Shown here: in pieces, positions 34,743 through 43,161 of the stretch
How positions within the stretch are numbered: the stretch's first letter is position 1
Layout: every line of letters begins with the position of its first letter
Assembly (NCBI GenBank): GCA_020852655.1
Contig: JADZAI010000074.1
Coordinates: 1-64,000, forward strand
Length of the DNA: 64,000 bases
Direction: 5' to 3'
Source of the DNA: Alphaproteobacteria bacterium
GTDB lineage: Bacteria; Pseudomonadota; Alphaproteobacteria; Micropepsales; Micropepsaceae
Program-made: the position numbers and the translations under genes
The notes under the pieces: generated by a model
Told to the model about the DNA's origin: nothing
The model's database searches: none
What the model saw: the letters and a program-made list of their open reading frames with translations, nothing else

Positions 34743-34861
34743 CGCCCCGGGCCCCTCGGCGAACTTTGGTAAACGTGCGAAGCAGGCGTTTTGTTGCGTC
34801 ATTCTTAGGGTGCGTCGCAGATTCCGCGCAAGGGCCGAGACGCCACGATCGGCATCAACCG

Positions 34862-36067
34862 TTAACGTGCGGCCTGCAATCCGACAGAAATGTCGTCGAT
34901 AAGGTCCAGCGGGTCCTCAAGGCCGACCGACAGGCGGAACATCCCGGGCGTTATCCCCAGCGTGCGGCGCTCGGCTTCGGGCAGGCGCGCATGCGTCGTG
35001 GTGTCAGGATGGGTCAACAGCGACTTCGCATCGCCGAGATTGTTGGAGATGTCGATGAGCTTCAGGGCGTTGGCGAAACGGAACGCCTCGTCGCGGCCGC
35101 CCTCGAGTTCGAACGTCACGATCGTGCCGCCGCCGGTCATCTGCGAACGGGCGAGAGCGGCCTGCGGATGCGCATCGTCGAACGGGTAGCGCACGTTGAA
35201 GACACCCTTCTGCGTCTTGAGGTACTGCGCGACCGCCAAGGCGCCCGCTGCCTGGGCGTGGACGCGCAATTCCATCGTCTCAAGGCTCTTGAGCAGGACC
35301 CAGGCATTGAACGGACTGAGCGACGGGCCGGTGTTGCGCAGGAAGACCTGGAGCCTGTCGGCGAACAGCGCCTTGCGGGCAAGGACCGCGCCGCCGAGGA
35401 CGCGGCCCTGGCCGTCCATGTGCTTGGTCGCCGAGTAGACGACGATGTCGGCCCCGAATTCGAAGGGCTTCTGGAAAATCGGGCTCGCGAAGACATTGTC
35501 GACGATCGTGAGGGCGCCGGCCTTTTTGGCGAGGGCGGAGATGGCCGCGAGGTCGAAAATCTCGAGCGCCGGATTGGAGGGTGTCTCCAGGAAAAAGGCC
35601 TTGGTGTTCGGACGCACGGCGGCTTCCCAGTTCCTGATGTCCGACCCGTCGATCAGCGTCGTCTGGATGCCGAACCGTGGCGCGAGTTCCTCGATGATGT
35701 AGCGGCACCCCCCGAACAGCGCGCGCGACGACACCACATGGTCGCCGGCGGCGAGGTGGCCGATGATGGCCGCATTCACCGCGGCAAGGCCGGTGGCGGT
35801 GGCGCGGGCTTCTATGTCGGGATCGTCGGTCTCCAGCAGCGCCAGGCGCTCCTCGAACATTGCGACGGTCGGATTGTTGAAGCGGGAATAGATGAAGCCG
35901 GGCTCTTCGTTCTTGAAGCGCCGCTCGGCGGATTCGGCGCCCGGATAGGCGAAGCCGCTGGTCAGGAACAGCGCCTCGCTGGTCTCGCCATGCTGCGAGC
36001 GAACGGTGGCGCCGCGCACGGCACGCGTGCGCGCCCGCCATTGCCGTGAATTGGTCTGATCGGTCAT
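34862..36067 (-). CDS. metZ: O-succinylhomoserine sulfhydrylase
   Basis: The 401-residue PLP enzyme of the Cys/Met-metabolism family has SRFNNPTVAMFEERLALLE. It also has EXPF-type ETPSNPALEIFD, the PLP lysine in YSATKHMDGQGRVLGG, and the late GDAKSLLTHPDTTTHARL typical of MetZ. It joins O-succinylhomoserine and sulfide to homocysteine. A SAM-II aptamer, a terminator and a promoter lie upstream on the same strand, so its expression falls when S-adenosylmethionine is abundant. The first codons (ATGACCGATCAG) are complementary to part of its leader. Confidence 0.93.
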   Translation of the reverse strand: MTDQTNSRQWRARTRAVRGATVRSQHGETSEALFLTSGFAYPGAESAERRFKNEEPGFIYSRFNNPTVAMFEERLALLETDDPDIEARATATGLAAVNAAIIGHLAAGDHVVSSRALFGGCRYIIEELAPRFGIQTTLIDGSDIRNWEAAVRPNTKAFFLETPSNPALEIFDLAAISALAKKAGALTIVDNVFASPIFQKPFEFGADIVVYSATKHMDGQGRVLGGAVLARKALFADRLQVFLRNTGPSLSPFNAWVLLKSLETMELRVHAQAAGALAVAQYLKTQKGVFNVRYPFDDAHPQAALARSQMTGGGTIVTFELEGGRDEAFRFANALKLIDISNNLGDAKSLLTHPDTTTHARLPEAERRTLGITPGMFRLSVGLEDPLDLIDDISVGLQAAR

Positions 36068-36082
36068 CGGCCTAAACCCCGC

Positions 36083-36118
36083 AAAACAAAACCCCGCGAC
36101 CGATCAGGGTCCGGGGTT
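36083..36118 (-). terminator. Riboswitch-associated intrinsic terminator upstream of metZ
   Basis: On the minus strand AACCCCG pairs with CGGGGTT, with an inner GACC/GGTC stem and a six-base loop, followed by TTGTTTT. It starts 34 bases after the SAM-II aptamer and ends 15 bases before the metZ ATG. This is the expected position for an off-switch. Confidence 0.8.
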
Positions 36119-36152
36119 GCGGTCAGGCACAGAGGCTCATCCGACATCCCGG

Positions 36153-36216
36153 CCTTTTAGCGGTCGCACATCCCGCATGCGGCCCGCAAGCCAGCCGGCT
36201 CAAATCCCCGCATGCA
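36153..36216 (-). promoter_or_regulatory. SAM-II (SAM-alpha) riboswitch aptamer
   Basis: Reading the minus strand, stem P1 is GCATGCGG with CCGCATGC. Its loop has GATTTGAGCC and GGCTTGCGGG, and the 3' part ends GACCGCTAAAAGG. The GATTTG, GCTTGC and GCTAAAA blocks in this order and spacing are the SAM-II hallmarks, a pseudoknot aptamer found in alphaproteobacteria upstream of met genes. It lies between a promoter and metZ and binds S-adenosylmethionine. Confidence 0.88.
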
Positions 36217-36222
36217 GGCGCG

Positions 36223-36251
36223 TCGATACGGCGGTCCGTTGCTTCCGTCAA
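36223..36251 (-). promoter_or_regulatory. metZ promoter (-35 and -10)
   Basis: TTGACG and TATCGA are spaced by 17 bases on the minus strand. The predicted start would fall at about 36216, exactly where the riboswitch stem P1 begins. Confidence 0.55.
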
Positions 36252-36299
36252 GCCGCGCCTCGGCTATAAGGGGCCAGCTTTCCGGGAATCGACAGCCGC

Positions 36300-37451
36300 A
36301 TGGCGTCCGACGACAACAGTCTTTTCAGCGATCTGGGCACGACCGCCAGCGACGGCGGCCAGAAATTCACGACCGGCCTGCTGCCGGGCCAGATCTTGCG
36401 CGCCATGATCCACGCGCATGAGATCAGCGCGACGCAGGACATCAAGGAAGAGCAGATCCAGCCGGCGAGCCTCGACCTGCGGCTGGGCGCCGTTGCCTAC
36501 CGCATCCGCGCGAGCTTCCTGCCCGGCGAAGGCGCCACGGTGCGCGAGAAGCTCGACCAAGTCGTGATGCACGAGATCGACCTGTCGAAGGGCGCGGTGC
36601 TGGAGACCGGCTGCGTCTATCTCTGCCCGCTGATGGAGCATCTGAGCCTCGGCTATCGCGTCTCGGGTTCGGCCAATGCGAAGAGCTCGACCGGCCGGCT
36701 CGACGTCTTCACGCGGCTCGTGGTCGACGGCGCCCGCGCCTTCGATACGATCCCGCAGCAATATACTGGCCCGCTCTGGGCCGAGATCAGTCCGCGGACA
36801 TTCTCCGTGCTGGTGCGCACGGGTTCGCGGCTGAACCAGCTTCGCCTGCGCCGCGGCTCGCCCAACGTCTCGGACTTCCAGCTCCGCAAGCTCCAGTCCG
36901 AGGTCGGAATCGTGTCCGGCGAGGCGCGGATCGAGAAGGGCGTCGGCTTTTCGATCGACCTCGACGGCGACCCGCTGAGCGGCCTCGTCGGCTACCGTGC
37001 CAAGCGCCATGCCGGGGTGATCGACATGGACCGCGTCGGCGCCTGCGATCCGCAGGATTTCTGGGAGCCGGTGCATGCCCGCAAGCGGCGCGCGATCATC
37101 CTCGATCCGGGCGAGTTCTACATTCTCGCCTCGCGCGAGGCGGTGGCCATTCCGCCGGAGTGGGCGGCCGAGATGGTGCCGTTCGACCCGCTCGTCGGCG
37201 AGTTCCGCGTGCATTATGCGGGCTTCTTCGACCCGGGCTTCGGCTACTCGGGCGCGGGTGGCGCCGGCAGCCGGGCGGTGCTGGAAGTGCGCAGCCACGA
37301 GGTGCCCTTCGTGCTCGAGCACGGGCAGACGGTCGGCCGTCTGATGTTCGAGCGTCTCATCGAACCGCCGCAGCGGCTCTATGGCCAGGGCATCGGCTCC
37401 AACTACCAGCGCCAGGGCCTGGCGCTGTCGAAGCATTTCAAGCGGCTCTAA
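36300..37451 (+). CDS. dcd: dCTP deaminase, long two-domain form
   Basis: The 383-residue protein holds two dUTPase-like folds. The first has IQPASLDLRLG, SGSANAKSSTGRLDVFTRLV and YTGPLWAEI, carrying the nucleotide-binding serines/arginine and catalytic glutamate. The second repeats the fold around GEFYILASREAVAIPP and YAGFFDPGFGY. Typical single-domain enzymes have about 190 residues; this long form is usual in alphaproteobacteria. It deaminates dCTP to dUTP for thymidylate synthesis. Its stop overlaps the convergent tetR stop by four bases. Confidence 0.9.
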   Translation: MASDDNSLFSDLGTTASDGGQKFTTGLLPGQILRAMIHAHEISATQDIKEEQIQPASLDLRLGAVAYRIRASFLPGEGATVREKLDQVVMHEIDLSKGAVLETGCVYLCPLMEHLSLGYRVSGSANAKSSTGRLDVFTRLVVDGARAFDTIPQQYTGPLWAEISPRTFSVLVRTGSRLNQLRLRRGSPNVSDFQLRKLQSEVGIVSGEARIEKGVGFSIDLDGDPLSGLVGYRAKRHAGVIDMDRVGACDPQDFWEPVHARKRRAIILDPGEFYILASREAVAIPPEWAAEMVPFDPLVGEFRVHYAGFFDPGFGYSGAGGAGSRAVLEVRSHEVPFVLEHGQTVGRLMFERLIEPPQRLYGQGIGSNYQRQGLALSKHFKRL

Positions 37452-38071
37452 CGTGCGTGCGCCTTCAGGAAGGCGTCGACACAGTATCTGAGCCGCCGGT
37501 CGACGTCGGCCATGTCGAGCGGCGCGTCGACGCCGAACAGGCGCTTCATGTAGAGCCCACCATAGGTGAACGAGATGAAGTGTTCGGCCGCCAGGGCAGG
37601 GTCGGGCACGTTGAGCCGGCCGGACTTGTGCTGCGCCACCAGCCAGTCCGTGAACACCTTCCCGAACTGCGTTGGTCCGTGATTGTAGAAGTCGCGCATG
37701 ACGGCCGTCGCGTTCGGGGCGGCCAGCAGCATGCGTGTCAGCTTGACGTTTTCCGGCGCGATGATGCGGGTGTGGTAGACGCGGCCGAGTTCCATGAGCA
37801 CTTCGCGCGGGTCGGCGTCGTGTGAGGCGCGCAGGATCGGTGCCGCAAGCTCGGCCAGCCGGTCTTCGATCATCGCGTGGAAGAGCTGATCCTTCGAGCC
37901 GAACTGGTTATAGATCGTCTGCTTGGAGACGTCGGCCTCGAACGCAACCTCCTCCATCGAGGCGCCATAGCCCTTCTCGGCAAAGACGCGGCGCGCGGCT
38001 TCGATGACGGCCTGGCGCTTGCGGGGCGTGCGCCCGGTCGTGCTTCTGGGTTCGGCCATAGCGACGCCCAT
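37448..38071 (-). CDS. TetR/AcrR family repressor of the emrAB-type operon
   Basis: The 207-residue protein has an N-terminal helix-turn-helix. KRQAVIEAARRVFAEKGYGASMEEVAFEADVSKQTIYNQFGSKDQLF spans about residues 18-64, here in pieces typical of TetR. The C-terminal helical domain, for ligand binding and dimerisation, contains ARVYHTRIIA-like and RMLLAAPNATAVMRDFYNHG segments. It overlaps the emrB stop (TGATG) and so is made from the same transcript. It likely represses that promoter and is released by an efflux substrate. The palindrome over the emrA promoter is the probable operator. Confidence 0.88.
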   Translation of the reverse strand: MGVAMAEPRSTTGRTPRKRQAVIEAARRVFAEKGYGASMEEVAFEADVSKQTIYNQFGSKDQLFHAMIEDRLAELAAPILRASHDADPREVLMELGRVYHTRIIAPENVKLTRMLLAAPNATAVMRDFYNHGPTQFGKVFTDWLVAQHKSGRLNVPDPALAAEHFISFTYGGLYMKRLFGVDAPLDMADVDRRLRYCVDAFLKAHAR

Positions 38072-39699
38072 CAGTGCGCCTCCGCGGGAGGTGGGTTGGA
38101 GAGGTTGTTCACCGGCTTGCCGAGCACGGGCACGAGAATCAGCGCGCCGGCGAAGATGAAGGCGAGGATGAGGAAGAGATCGTTGAACGCCATGATGGAC
38201 GACTGCTGGAACGTCAGATGGCCCAGGATCTTGAGCGCGGCCGTGTCGGCGTCGCCGGCATACATCGAGCCGTAGCGCGCGGCGAAGCCTTCCAGGAAGG
38301 CCGTCGCCTGCGGATCGCCGGCCTGAAGCGATTCGCGGAGCTGCCACCAGTGGACGTTGATGCGGTCGGTGAGCTGCGTGTTCAGCACGGCGAGGCCGAA
38401 GGCGCCGCCCGTGTTGCGCATCAGGTTGAAGAGGCCGGATGCGCCCTTCACCTGGTCGGGCCGCAGCGCCTGGATGGCGATCGTCTGGACGCCCATCATG
38501 GTGCACATGAGTCCGACGCCGCGCATCGCCTGCGGCACGAAGATGTTCCAGAAGTCGCTCTCCGCCGTCAGCTCGGTCAGGAAATAGGCCGAGCCGATCA
38601 GCATCAGGAAGCCGAAGGCCGCGATGTAGCGCAGGTCGATCCGGTTCGCGAGCATGCCGGTCGTCGGCGCCGTCATGAACATGAAGAGGCCGGTGACCCA
38701 GAGATACTGGCCGATCTCCATCGACGAGAATTGCTGCACCCGGCCAAGATAGAGCGGCAGCAGATAGGTGATGCCGAACAGCCCGACACCGACGATGAAG
38801 GCGCCGATGGTCGCGAGCGCGAAGGTCCGGTTGGCGAAGGGCGAGAGGTCGACGAGCGGGTCCTCGCGCGTCAGCGTTCGCCAGAAGAAGAGGGCGCCGG
38901 CGATCAGGGAAACGGCGGCGAGATTGCGGATCTCCGCGTCGCGGAACCATTCATTCTTCGCGCCTTCCTCCAGCACGTACTGGAAGGTGCCGAGGAAGAT
39001 CGCGAGGAGAGCGAGGCCCGCGAAGTCGAAATTCTTCCAGAGCCGGAGGTTCGGCTTGTCGATATGCATGAACGTCCACACCAGCGACGTCACGGCGATA
39101 CCGGGGATGACGTTCACGAAGAACAGCCAGTGCCAACTGAACCAGCTCGTGATGTAGCCGCCGAGGGTCGGTCCGATGGTCGGCGCGAGCGTGATCGTCA
39201 GGCCCATGAAGGCGCCCGCCATGCCGCGGCGCTGGGTGCCGAAGATGAGATAGGAGGTCGCGAAGGTGGTCGGGATCATCGCGCCGCCGAGGAAGCCCTG
39301 GATGGCGCGCCACACCATCATCTCCTCCAGCGTCGTCGCGAGGCCGCACATCACGCTCGCAAGCGTGAACCCGGCAGCGCAGGCAGTGTAGACGACGCGC
39401 GTCGACCACATGCGGGTGAGATAGCCGCAGAGCGGGATCATGACGACCTCGGCGATGAGGTAGCTCGTCTGGACCCAGCTCACTTCCGCGGCGGAGGCCG
39501 AAAGACCTGCCTGGATCTGTGTGAGGCTCGATGAAACGATCTGGATGTCGAGCACCGCCATGAAGGCGCCGACCACCATGGCGAAGAAGCCGACGATGAC
39601 CGGCCAGCCCTTCTCCTCGGCAAGCGGCTGGCCGAAGGGGCTTTGTGCAGCGGCGGCGCCGGACGGGGATGCGCCGGACGGCGCGGCGGCCTGGCTCAC
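38071..39699 (-). CDS. DHA2 family multidrug efflux MFS transporter (EmrB-like)
   Basis: The 542-residue inner-membrane drug:proton antiporter has about 14 helices. Landmarks are MVVGAFMAVLDIQIVSSSLTQI in helix 1, QTSYLIAEVVMIPLCGYLTR, and FLGGAMIPTTFATSYLIF followed by LAPTIGPTLGGYITSWFSWHWLFFVNVIPG. It pumps hydrophobic compounds into a TolC-like duct through EmrA. It starts at GTG, eight bases after the emrA stop's first base, and is translated with emrA. A Gly-rich PSGASPSG stretch opens the protein. Confidence 0.9.
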   Translation of the reverse strand: MSQAAAPSGASPSGAAAAQSPFGQPLAEEKGWPVIVGFFAMVVGAFMAVLDIQIVSSSLTQIQAGLSASAAEVSWVQTSYLIAEVVMIPLCGYLTRMWSTRVVYTACAAGFTLASVMCGLATTLEEMMVWRAIQGFLGGAMIPTTFATSYLIFGTQRRGMAGAFMGLTITLAPTIGPTLGGYITSWFSWHWLFFVNVIPGIAVTSLVWTFMHIDKPNLRLWKNFDFAGLALLAIFLGTFQYVLEEGAKNEWFRDAEIRNLAAVSLIAGALFFWRTLTREDPLVDLSPFANRTFALATIGAFIVGVGLFGITYLLPLYLGRVQQFSSMEIGQYLWVTGLFMFMTAPTTGMLANRIDLRYIAAFGFLMLIGSAYFLTELTAESDFWNIFVPQAMRGVGLMCTMMGVQTIAIQALRPDQVKGASGLFNLMRNTGGAFGLAVLNTQLTDRINVHWWQLRESLQAGDPQATAFLEGFAARYGSMYAGDADTAALKILGHLTFQQSSIMAFNDLFLILAFIFAGALILVPVLGKPVNNLSNPPPAEAH

Positions 39700-39702
39700 G
39701 GC

Positions 39703-40791
39703 CTAGCGGCCCGCCGCCTCGACCGGCCGCGGTGCGGGCGCGAGAACCGCAGTCGTGCCGTCGCCCTCTTCGCGCGTGTCGACCCTCACTACCGCCGACA
39801 TGCCGGGGCGGAGATAGCCGAGCGTATCCTCGCCCGGCTCCAGGACCACCTTCACCGGCAGGCGCTGCACCACCTTGGTGAAATTGCCGGTCGCGTTCTC
39901 GGGCGGCAGCAGCGAGAATTCCGAGCCGGTTGCCGGCGAGAAGCTGTCGATGCGGCCGCGGAAGACGACCCCCGGAAACGCGTCGATCTCCACCGCGACG
40001 GGCTGGCCGCGCCGCATCTCTCCAGCCTGCGTTTCCTTGAAATTGGCCAGGACATAGACGTCGGGCAGGCGCACCACCGCCATCAATTGCGCGCCGGCGC
40101 GTACATATTGGCCGTCCTGCACGGTGCGGACCCCGGCGACGCCGTCATAGGGCGCGCGGACGAGCGTGTGGTCGAGATCGATCTGCGCCAGCTTGAGGGC
40201 GGCGGCGGCCTGGTCCAGATCGGCCTGGTTCTGCGCCCGCGCGCTCTCCACGACGGTGAACTGTTCGCGCTCGGCGGCGAGGGCGGCCTTGGCGCTTTCG
40301 ACCGCGGCATCTGCCTTGCGCGACTCCGCCAGCGCCGCATCATAGGCCTGCTTGGAGCCGCTGCCGCTGTTGCGCAGGTCTTCGGCACGCGCCAGATCGG
40401 CGCTGGCGCGCTTCTGGTCCGCGACGGCACTCGCGACGCGGGCCTCGGCCGCCTCGATCAGTCTCTCCTCGAGCGAAAGCTTGGCGCCCATGCTGTCGAG
40501 GACGGCCTTCTTCGAGGCAACGGCGGCCTGTGCCTGCTCGACCCTGGCCTTGAAGTCGGCGTCGTCGATGGCGACGAGGACATCGCCCTTCCGGACGGTC
40601 TGGTTGTCGGCCACCAGCACCTTGCTCACATACCCGCTGACGCGGGCCGCGATGGCGGTGGTGTCGGCCTTCACATAAGCGTCGTCGGTGGACTCGACGA
40701 ACTGGCCGTAGGTGACGAAGCGAAAGGCATAGTAACCCACCACGCATAGCGCCAGCGCGGCGAATGCGATCAGGACGGAGCGGCGATTCAT
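39703..40791 (-). CDS. EmrA-like HlyD-family membrane fusion protein
   Basis: The 362-residue periplasmic adaptor has one membrane helix at about residues 7-25 (MNRRSVLIAFAALALCVVGYYAF). A biotinyl-lipoyl half-motif (TDDAYVKADTTAIAARVSGYV) follows, then a long coiled-coil hairpin of alanine/glutamate heptads, the second lipoyl half (LDHTLVRAPYDGVAGV) and the beta-barrel (YVLANFKETQ). It connects EmrB to an outer-membrane channel. It is the first gene of the efflux operon. Confidence 0.9.
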   Translation of the reverse strand: MNRRSVLIAFAALALCVVGYYAFRFVTYGQFVESTDDAYVKADTTAIAARVSGYVSKVLVADNQTVRKGDVLVAIDDADFKARVEQAQAAVASKKAVLDSMGAKLSLEERLIEAAEARVASAVADQKRASADLARAEDLRNSGSGSKQAYDAALAESRKADAAVESAKAALAAEREQFTVVESARAQNQADLDQAAAALKLAQIDLDHTLVRAPYDGVAGVRTVQDGQYVRAGAQLMAVVRLPDVYVLANFKETQAGEMRRGQPVAVEIDAFPGVVFRGRIDSFSPATGSEFSLLPPENATGNFTKVVQRLPVKVVLEPGEDTLGYLRPGMSAVVRVDTREEGDGTTAVLAPAPRPVEAAGR

Positions 40792-40805
40792 GCGAAAATT
40801 CTTGG

Positions 40806-40825
40806 ACTGGACGGTCTAGTCCAGT
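40806..40825. promoter_or_regulatory. Probable TetR operator of the efflux operon
   Basis: ACTGGAC-N6-GTCCAGT is a seven-base-arm palindrome that covers the -10 region and the likely transcription start of emrA. The TetR-family gene at the end of the same operon is the natural binder. Confidence 0.6.
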
Positions 40826-40850
40826 TTAGGGAATTGGACCGGCGAGTCAA
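40823..40850 (-). promoter_or_regulatory. Promoter of the emrA-emrB-tetR operon
   Basis: TTGACT and TAAACT are spaced by 16 bases on the minus strand, with the ATG about 32 bases downstream of the -10 box. The -10 box lies in the edge of the palindrome described as the operator. Confidence 0.6.
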
Positions 40851-40911
40851 GTTCATCGACGCCGTGTCGGGCTTCCGGCCTTGCGCGATGTCGTGCTATC
40901 GACGGCGGCGC

Positions 40912-40985
40912 GCGGGTGTAGCTCAATGGCAGAGCAGAAGCTTCCCAAGCTTACGACGAGGGTTCGATTCCCTTCACCCGCTCCA
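40912..40985 (+). tRNA. tRNA-Gly (anticodon CCC)
   Basis: The 74-base cloverleaf has the acceptor GCGGGTG/CACCCGC, the D arm GCTC/GAGC and the anticodon loop TTCCCAA (CCC, reading GGG glycine codons). The T arm GAGGG TTCGATT CCCTT is followed by an encoded TCCA end. The 27-43 pair is a mismatch and 49-65 a wobble. It is a single gene, not in a cluster. Confidence 0.95.
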
Positions 40986-41052
40986 GCAGCTTCCGCGATG
41001 TCCGGTCTCCAGGCCGTCCACTGATCCAGACGCTTGAGAGCAGACCGGCCGC

Positions 41053-42654
41053 ATGACCGATCCCGTGGATGTCCTGATCGTCGGCGCCGGCGCCTCCGGT
41101 GCGGCCGCGGCCTGGAGCCTCGCTGAAACGCGCATGCGCATCCTCTGCCTGGAGCAGGGGGATTGGCAGACGCCGTCGCGCTACCCCTCGACCGGCCGCG
41201 ATCATGAGGCGCGCCGGATGGTGGAATATTCCTTCAGCCCCAACACGCGCCGCGCCCCGGCCGACTACCCCATCAACGAAGACGACAGCGCCATCAAGAT
41301 CGCCAATTTCAACGGCGTCGGCGGCGGCACCATTCTCTACACCGCCCATTTCCCGCGCTTCCACCCGTCGGACTTCCGCGTACGCAGCCTCGACGGCATC
41401 GCCGACGACTGGCCGATCGATTACGCAACACTCGCGCCGTACTACGAAGAGAACGACCGCATGATCGGCGTCTCGGGCCTCGCCGGCGATCCGGCCTATC
41501 CCGACAAGGCGCCGATCATGCCGCCGCTCGGCCTCGGCAAGTCCGGCGCCACGCTCGCCCGCGGCTTCAATGCCAAGGGCTGGCACTGGTGGCCCTCCGA
41601 CATGGCGATCGCCTCGCGCGAATATGAAGGCCGCGCGCCCTGCATCAATCTCGGCGCCTGCATCGCCGGTTGTGCGCAAGGCGCGAAGGCCAGCGCCGAC
41701 ATCACCTATTGGCCCGCCGCCATCCGCGCCGGCGTTGAACTCAAGACGCGCTGCCGCGTGCGCGAGATCGTCTATGATGAGGCGACCGGCCGCGCTTCCG
41801 GCGTCATCTATTATGACCGCGACGGCGTTGAACGCTTCCAGGCGGCCCACATCGTCATCCTCGCCAGCAACGCGATCGGCACGTCGCGCCTGATGCTGAA
41901 CTCGAAATCGGGACGCTTTCCGAACGGCATCGCCAACGACAGCGGCCTCGTCGGCCGCAACCTCATGTTCCATCCCGCCTGTATCGTCACCGGCGTGTTC
42001 GATGAGCCGCAGGACGGCGACAAGGCGCCGCACAATTGGCTCTGGAGCCACGAATTCTACGAGACCGATCCCTCACGCGGCTTCGTGCGCGGCTACATGA
42101 TGGAAGCGATGCGCGGTTCCGGCCCCGCGCTGACCGCGCTCGGCGGCATGGCGTCCGGCGAAATCCCCTTCGGCCCCGGCCACCACGCTGCCATGCGCAA
42201 GCGCTACGGCCACACGGCCGGCTTCGTGGTGCTGTGCGAAGACCTCCCCGAAGAACACAACCGTGTGACGCTGGATCCGGACCTGACGGACTCGAACGGC
42301 ATCCCCGCCCCGAAGGTCGAGTACCGCCTCAGCGAAAACTCGCTGCGCATGCTCGACCATGCGGTGGAGAACACCAGCGAAGTCCTGAAAGCCGCTGGCG
42401 CCACCGAGATCACCAGCACGTCGCCGCTCTCGATGGGCGGCTGGCACTTGATGGGCACCGCCCGCATGGGCAACGACCCCGAACGCTCCGTCGTCAACGC
42501 ATGGGGCCGCAGCCACGAGGTGAAGAACCTGTTCGTCGTCGACGGGAGCCTCTTCGTCACCTCCGCCGCCGTGAACCCCACCTGCACCATCCAGGCCCTG
42601 GCGCTCTATGTCGCCGACCAGATGAAGCAGCGCCTTTCCGATCTGTTCGACTGA
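41053..42654 (+). CDS. GMC family FAD oxidoreductase
   Basis: The 533-residue flavoprotein has the FAD motif LIVGAGASGAAAAW (about residues 8-21), FNGVGGGTILYTAHFPR, the cysteine-rich CINLGACIAGCAQGAKAS, and the C-terminal WHLMGTARMGNDP with VDGSLFVTSAAVNPT that hold the catalytic histidine and asparagine. It oxidises an alcohol or sugar, passing electrons to an acceptor. The CxxxxCxxxC pattern is unusual and may bind an iron-sulfur cluster or a disulfide, as in gluconate 2-dehydrogenase-type large subunits. Its stop is one base from the ATG of the small partner gene. Confidence 0.87.
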   Translation: MTDPVDVLIVGAGASGAAAAWSLAETRMRILCLEQGDWQTPSRYPSTGRDHEARRMVEYSFSPNTRRAPADYPINEDDSAIKIANFNGVGGGTILYTAHFPRFHPSDFRVRSLDGIADDWPIDYATLAPYYEENDRMIGVSGLAGDPAYPDKAPIMPPLGLGKSGATLARGFNAKGWHWWPSDMAIASREYEGRAPCINLGACIAGCAQGAKASADITYWPAAIRAGVELKTRCRVREIVYDEATGRASGVIYYDRDGVERFQAAHIVILASNAIGTSRLMLNSKSGRFPNGIANDSGLVGRNLMFHPACIVTGVFDEPQDGDKAPHNWLWSHEFYETDPSRGFVRGYMMEAMRGSGPALTALGGMASGEIPFGPGHHAAMRKRYGHTAGFVVLCEDLPEEHNRVTLDPDLTDSNGIPAPKVEYRLSENSLRMLDHAVENTSEVLKAAGATEITSTSPLSMGGWHLMGTARMGNDPERSVVNAWGRSHEVKNLFVVDGSLFVTSAAVNPTCTIQALALYVADQMKQRLSDLFD

Positions 42655-42655
42655 G

Positions 42656-43084
42656 ATGGCCATGACCTCAGCCGAACAGGACATCCTCAAAGCGCTCGTC
42701 GGCCGCCTGATCCCGGCGAGCGCTGAATATAATGCACCAGGCGCCGACGACGACATCATCTTCAACGCCATCGCCGCAGACCTTGCTGCGAACGCAGCGG
42801 CGCTCGCAGACCTTCTGGGGGACCTCGCACGCGATGGCCGCGCAGCCGTCGCCGGCCGGCCGCTCGATCAACTGCTTGGCTATGTCGGCAGCGCCCATCC
42901 TGAGGCTTTCGGGCTGATCGCCGTCGCAGTGATCCAGGCCTATTACCGCGACGACCGGGTGATGCGTTCGCTCGATCTCGAACCGCGGCCGCCCTTCCCC
43001 AAGGGCCATCAGATCGCCGAGGGCGATCTCTCCCTGCTGGACCCCGTCCGCGCCCGCGGCCCAATCTGGCGCGAAGCGCCGTAA
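42656..43084 (+). CDS. Gluconate 2-dehydrogenase subunit 3-like protein
   Basis: The 142-residue helical protein begins TSAEQDILKALVGRLIPAS. It shares the subunit 3 landmarks IPAS, DLLGDLA and ALIAVAVIQAYYRDDRVMRSLDLEPRPPFPKGH-like segments near its end. In gluconate dehydrogenases this subunit stabilises the flavoprotein and carries a Tat signal. No Tat signal is visible here, so the complex with the upstream GMC enzyme may be cytoplasmic. No cytochrome c subunit gene is present. Confidence 0.7.
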   Translation: MAMTSAEQDILKALVGRLIPASAEYNAPGADDDIIFNAIAADLAANAAALADLLGDLARDGRAAVAGRPLDQLLGYVGSAHPEAFGLIAVAVIQAYYRDDRVMRSLDLEPRPPFPKGHQIAEGDLSLLDPVRARGPIWREAP

Positions 43085-43161
43085 CCGCGGTGCGGTCTTT
43101 GCGGGCCGCCGACTCCCCCGCTATAGAGCCGCCTGCATTCAATTTGGGAGGAAGGCATTCG

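Noticed and set aside
36300-37451. Double-length dCTP deaminase as a gene fusion error
   Set aside because: The long two-domain form is normal for alphaproteobacteria and the frame is continuous.
40986-41052. tRNA-Gly 3' end as an integration site
   Set aside because: No integrase or repeated tRNA end is found in the window.
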